9,078 nt of DNA from assembly GCA_003644325.1 (NCBI GenBank), contig QNCA01000034.1, positions 1 through 9,078 of the forward strand, given 5' to 3'. Shown one piece after another: positions 6,559 to 9,078 of the stretch; within the stretch, counting starts at the first letter, position 1, and each line of letters starts with the position of its first letter. The stretch is from Planctomycetota bacterium. GTDB lineage: Bacteria; Planctomycetota; B129-G9. The position numbers and the translations under genes were made by a program. The notes under the pieces were generated by a model. It saw nothing but the letters and a program-made list of their open reading frames with translations. It was not told the DNA's origin and did no database searches.

Positions 6559-8490
6559 ATGAAGATGAATATCGTGCAGAAGATTATTAAGAATCATCTC
6601 GTCTCCGGGGAAATGAAACCGGGCAGCGAGGTAGGCATTCGCATCGACCAGACTCTCACGCAGGACGCCACCGGCACCATGGCATACCTGCAGTTCGAAG
6701 CGATGGGCCTGAAACGGGTCAAGACGAAATTGTCGGTTAGTTATGCTGACCACAACACGTTGCAGACGGGATTCGAAAACCCGGACGACCATTTGTACCT
6801 TCAAGACGTCGCCGCGAAATACGGCATACTCTTTTCACGGCCCGGCAACGGCATCTGCCACCAGGTACACCTGGAACGATTCAGCAAGCCCGGCCAGACC
6901 ATGCTCGGCAGCGACAGCCACACCCCCACCGGCGGCGGCGCGGGCATGATGGCCATCGGCGCAGGCGGCATCGACGTCGCGGTCGCCATGGGCGGAGGGC
7001 CGTTCTACATGACGATGCCGAAAGTCGTCAACGTCGTTCTGAAAGAAAAACTCAAACCCTGGGCCACCGCAAAGGACGTTATCCTTGAACTCCTGCGCCG
7101 CCTTACCGTCAAGGGCGGAGTCGGCAAGGTCTATGAGTACGGCGGGCCGGGCCTAAGAACGCTTACCGTGCCCCAGCGCGCCGTCATCACAAACATGGGC
7201 GCGGAACTGGGCGCGACGACCAGTATCTTTCCCTCCGACGGGGTCACAAAGAAATTCTTTGCGGCACAGGAACGCGTGAAAGACTGGCGGGAACTCAAGG
7301 CTGACCCCGGCGCGGAATACGACGAAGTCATCGAACTGGATTTATCCAAAATCGTGCCCCTCATCGCCTGCCCGCACAGCCCCGGCAACGTGAAGACCGT
7401 AAGGGAGGTCGAAGGCACGCCGGTTGACCAGGTGGCCATCGGCTCATGCACGAACTCTTCCTACGTTGACCTGATGACCGTGGCGAAGATATTGAAGGGC
7501 AAGCGCATCAGCCCGCGTGTGAGCCTGGGCATATCGCCCGGCTCGCGGCAGGTGGAACTGATGCTCGCGAAGAGCGGCGCGCTGGCGGACCTCATTGCGG
7601 CGGGCGCGCGCATACTGGAGAACGCCTGCGGCCCGTGCATCGGGATGGGCTTTGCGCCTCCGTCGAACGGCGTAAGCCTGAGAACATTCAACCGCAACTT
7701 CCTGGGACGCTCCGGCACGAAGAGCGCCGGCACCTACCTGTGCAGCGTGGAGGTCGCCGCAGTATCGGCGTTGAGGGGCAAGATTACCGATCCGCGGAGG
7801 CTCGGCAAGGTCGCGCCGAAGATCGCAATGCCCGCCAGGTTTCTCATCGACGACTCGATGATCTTGAAGCCCGCGAAAAAGCCGGCCACAGTGAAAATCC
7901 GCCGCGGGCCGAACATGGCCGGCCTGCCCGAGCGCGAAGAGATGCCCGACACCCTGGAGGGCAGGGTGTTGATAAAAACAGGCGACGACGTAACGACCGA
8001 CGACATCATGCCGGCGGGCGCTAAAATCCTGCCGCTGAGGTCGAACGTGCCGAAGATTTCCGAACATGTATTCGAGCAGGTTGATGCCGAATTCCCGAAG
8101 CGCGCCCGGGAATGGGGCGGCGGGTTCATCGTCGGCGGCTCCAACTACGGGCAGGGATCCTCGCGTGAGCACGCGGCGCTGGCGCCGATGTTTCTGGGCG
8201 TAAGGGCAGTCATCGTCAAATCCTTCGCGCGTATCCATCTCGCCAACCTCATCAACTTCGGCATACTGCCGCTGACGTTCGTCAATGCGTCCGATTACGA
8301 CAAGGTGAAGTTCGGCGATAAGATTGTCATCAAGGGTGTCAGGCAAGGACTGCGCACCGGCGACACCCTTGCGGCGAAAAACGTTGCCGGCGGCAGAGAA
8401 TTCCAGGTGAAGCACCCGCTGAGCGACCGCCAGATAGACATCATGCTCGCCGGCGGCCTGCTCAACTACACGAAAAAGCACGCGGAATAA
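6559..8490 (+). CDS. acn: Aconitate hydratase, short Aquifex-type family
   Basis: Cytoplasmic [4Fe-4S] enzyme interconverting citrate and isocitrate through cis-aconitate in the TCA cycle. At 643 residues it fits the compact 'aconitase, putative, Aquifex type' family, not the ~890-residue E. coli AcnA. Landmarks: D-H-N-T-L-Q near 64-69, G-N-G-I-C-H-Q near 96-102, D119-S-H-T-P-T, the three cluster cysteines C297 (G-S-C-T-N-S) and C357/C360 (A-C-G-P-C-I-G), R-N-F-x-G-R-S-G-T, a linker near 440-465, and the swivel domain beginning D-D-V-T-T-D-D-I at 476-483 with G-S-N-Y-G-Q-G-S-S-R536-E-H at 527-538. All expected catalytic and cluster ligands are present, so it should be active. ATG 6559 and ATG 6565 are both possible; the ribosome binding site is weak (GAG). 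It appears to be its own unit; no isocitrate dehydrogenase or citrate synthase is adjacent. LeuC-like isomerases are less likely given the fused swivel domain. Confidence 0.96.
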   Translation: MKMNIVQKIIKNHLVSGEMKPGSEVGIRIDQTLTQDATGTMAYLQFEAMGLKRVKTKLSVSYADHNTLQTGFENPDDHLYLQDVAAKYGILFSRPGNGICHQVHLERFSKPGQTMLGSDSHTPTGGGAGMMAIGAGGIDVAVAMGGGPFYMTMPKVVNVVLKEKLKPWATAKDVILELLRRLTVKGGVGKVYEYGGPGLRTLTVPQRAVITNMGAELGATTSIFPSDGVTKKFFAAQERVKDWRELKADPGAEYDEVIELDLSKIVPLIACPHSPGNVKTVREVEGTPVDQVAIGSCTNSSYVDLMTVAKILKGKRISPRVSLGISPGSRQVELMLAKSGALADLIAAGARILENACGPCIGMGFAPPSNGVSLRTFNRNFLGRSGTKSAGTYLCSVEVAAVSALRGKITDPRRLGKVAPKIAMPARFLIDDSMILKPAKKPATVKIRRGPNMAGLPEREEMPDTLEGRVLIKTGDDVTTDDIMPAGAKILPLRSNVPKISEHVFEQVDAEFPKRAREWGGGFIVGGSNYGQGSSREHAALAPMFLGVRAVIVKSFARIHLANLINFGILPLTFVNASDYDKVKFGDKIVIKGVRQGLRTGDTLAAKNVAGGREFQVKHPLSDRQIDIMLAGGLLNYTKKHAE

Positions 8491-8529
8491 AAAGGGGCAA
8501 AGGCTCGTTGAAACAACGGGAAGGTCGGA

Positions 8530-8844
8530 TTGGCGGATTTAGATGCAAACAGCGGTTCCACAGCAAAGCCGGGTGCGGGTGCCGGCGATAATGCGCCCGT
8601 GCCTTCTGCTCAGAATGGCGCCGCCGCGTCTTCCCGTCCCGTGCCCGACACATTCGGGCCGGTACCCGGCGGGCCCGGCCTGCCCAGATTGCCCGTATGG
8701 GTACGGGTACCGGGAAGGAGAGTATCATGCGGCGAAGCAACCGGCGGGCAATCAAAAACACCGGGAAGATTTTTCAGAAAGGGTTTGATTTCTTCAGTTT
8801 TGTTCTTATCATTGCGGCCATCGTGCATATTTGATAACAGTTAA
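8530..8844 (+). CDS. Possible Ala/Gly/Pro-rich small protein (uncertain)
   Basis: An open frame of 104 codons starting with TTG, preceded by GGGAAGG at about 5 bases, a reasonable ribosome binding site. The first ~50 residues are rich in Ala, Gly, Pro, Ser and Asn, like a disordered linker, with plausible codon use for this genome. After about residue 55 the frame covers an inverted repeat and the sequence looks less natural, while a better hydrophobic segment appears in another frame (8727-8834). It could be a real small protein, the front half of a frameshifted gene, or chance openness in GC-rich DNA. No family recognised. Confidence 0.25.
   Translation: MADLDANSGSTAKPGAGAGDNAPVPSAQNGAAASSRPVPDTFGPVPGGPGLPRLPVWVRVPGRRVSCGEATGGQSKTPGRFFRKGLISSVLFLSLRPSCIFDNS
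8659..8713 (+). repeat. Inverted repeat with alternative hairpins
   Basis: CCGGTACCCG at 8659-8668 is perfectly complementary to CGGGTACCGG at 8704-8713 across a 35-base spacer. The right arm can instead join a shorter hairpin, CCCGTA (8692-8697) with TACGGG (8702-8707) and a TGGG loop; the left arm overlaps another possible stem, GGCCGG (8657-8662) with CCGGCC (8675-8680). AAGGAG, the ribosome binding site of the 8727 ORF, begins two bases after the right arm. It could be a regulatory leader structure, a protein-binding palindrome, or a by-product of GC-rich low complexity. Confidence 0.5.
8727..8834 (+). CDS. Possible 35-residue membrane peptide
   Basis: ATG at 8727 follows AAGGAG at 8715-8720 with 6 bases between, one of the best ribosome binding sites in the window. 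The peptide has a strongly basic N-terminal third (Arg/Lys-rich, residues 2-14) and a C-terminal hydrophobic stretch at about 20-35 with F-V-L-I-I-A-A-I-V, so it would be a short inner-membrane peptide with its N-terminus inside. It ends 36 bases before the DUF4190-like gene and could be cotranscribed with it. Against it: no family is recognised, a longer frame (8530-8844) overlaps it, and a promoter-like pair lies within it. ATG 8697 is an upstream in-frame alternative. Real gene or chance cannot be decided from this sequence alone. Confidence 0.4.
   Translation: MRRSNRRAIKNTGKIFQKGFDFFSFVLIIAAIVHI
8785..8812 (+). promoter_or_regulatory. Candidate promoter for the DUF4190-like gene
   Basis: TTGATT (8785-8790) and TATCAT (8807-8812) are spaced by 16 bases, matching the sigma-70 consensus at 4 and 5 of 6. 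The stretch 8770-8850 is clearly richer in A and T than its surroundings. Transcription would begin about 50 bases before the ATG at 8871. Sequence match only; it overlaps the possible 35-residue ORF. Confidence 0.35.
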
Positions 8845-8870
8845 TATCAGGAGTTCAGGGAGGAGAAGTC

Positions 8871-9078
8871 ATGAATCAACCACCGCCGCAACCCCCTCCA
8901 CAGCAACCGCCACCACCGCAGCAGCCGCCTCCGGGTTATGGCCCGCCGCCACCCGGGCAGCCGCCGCCGGGCTACGGCCCGCCGCCACCGCAATATGGCG
9001 CACCGGGGGCACAACTCCCCCAGGGCACGGCCGTTGCTTCTCTTGTTCTGGGATTGCTTTCCTTCTTCTGCCTCGGAA
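8871..9078 (+). CDS. Proline-rich DUF4190-like membrane protein, 3'-partial
   Basis: The first 69 codons of a gene that leaves the window. ATG 8871 is preceded by GGGAGGAG with 5 bases between, an excellent ribosome binding site that fixes the start. Residues 1-50 are almost only Pro, Gln, Gly and Tyr, with P-P-P-G-Y-G-P-P-P-P occurring twice. From about residue 55 a hydrophobic helix begins (A-V-A-S-L-V-L-G-L-L-S-F-F-C-L-G), the typical opening of the first helix of DUF4190/TM2-like two-helix membrane domains. Such proteins usually have a disordered cytoplasmic proline-rich arm and a small membrane domain; their function is unknown. The assignment rests on composition and one partial helix. 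Confidence 0.8.
   Translation, partial: MNQPPPQPPPQQPPPPQQPPPGYGPPPPGQPPPGYGPPPPQYGAPGAQLPQGTAVASLVLGLLSFFCLG
8922..8989 (+). repeat. Two tandem copies of a 36-base proline-rich coding repeat
   Basis: Positions 8922-8953 and 8958-8989 are near-identical 32-base copies with a period of 36 bases (12 codons), encoding Q-P-P-P-G-Y-G-P-P-P-P. They differ at a few third-codon positions, which suggests an older duplication kept at the protein level. Confidence 0.85.

Noticed and set aside
7444..8481. 345-codon open frame on the minus strand
   Set aside because: Antisense to the unmistakable aconitase; the composition (Arg, His and Gly rich) is that of a shadow frame.
8504..8520. Hairpin just after aconitase (CGTTG/CAACG with AAA loop)
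   Set aside because: The stem is short, extended only by one G-T wobble and one further C-G pair, and no T tract follows, so it is not supported as an intrinsic terminator.
1..9078. CRISPR arrays, tRNA/rRNA genes, transposases, toxin-antitoxin or defence genes
   Set aside because: Looked for on both strands by eye; no regular direct repeats with spacers, no tRNA-like cloverleaf or mobile-element protein motifs were found.

Overview
The window is a GC-rich, densely packed bacterial segment in which every convincing gene reads on the + strand. It holds a HEAT-repeat protein, a small single-span membrane protein, orotidine-5'-phosphate decarboxylase (pyrF, type 2 family), a WecA-like polyprenyl-phosphate sugar-1-phosphate transferase, an O-antigen ligase/Wzy-type membrane protein with a C-terminal TPR tail, an aconitase of the short (~640 residue) 'Aquifex-type' family, and the start of a proline-rich DUF4190-like membrane protein that runs off the right edge. 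The lipid-linked glycan genes suggest a Gram-negative envelope. The type 2 PyrF, short aconitase, HEAT protein and proline-rich DUF4190 protein together recall Planctomycetota/PVC-like, deltaproteobacterial or other deep-branching uncultured lineages. That placement is inference and the phylum cannot be fixed from this sequence.

Layout. Positions 1-6352 look like one transcriptional run. Gene 1 and gene 2 overlap by 4 bases, gene 2 and pyrF by 53 bases, and the transferase and ligase by 4 bases; only about 54 bases separate pyrF from the transferase start preferred here. Positions 6353-6558 are non-coding, with a plausible promoter and a strong GC hairpin followed by a T-rich tail just before the aconitase. 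The aconitase occupies 6559-8490. Positions 8491-8870 are the least settled part: a possible TTG-initiated Ala/Gly/Pro-rich ORF, an inverted repeat with alternative pairings, a possible 35-residue membrane peptide with a strong ribosome binding site, and a promoter-like pair. The DUF4190-like gene starts at 8871 with a very good ribosome binding site.

How the genes work together. The transferase and ligase form a natural pair: the first would load a sugar phosphate on undecaprenyl phosphate in the inner membrane, and the second would polymerise or transfer the finished glycan on the periplasmic side. PyrF makes UMP, from which UDP-sugars derive, but this link may be coincidental. Aconitase is a TCA-cycle enzyme and appears to be a separate transcription unit. 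No tRNA, rRNA, CRISPR array, insertion sequence or defence system was seen. Most of the window is ordinary housekeeping; the points worth a second look are the G8 tract at the transferase start, the 53-base overlap, the hairpin before aconitase and the 8500-8870 region.
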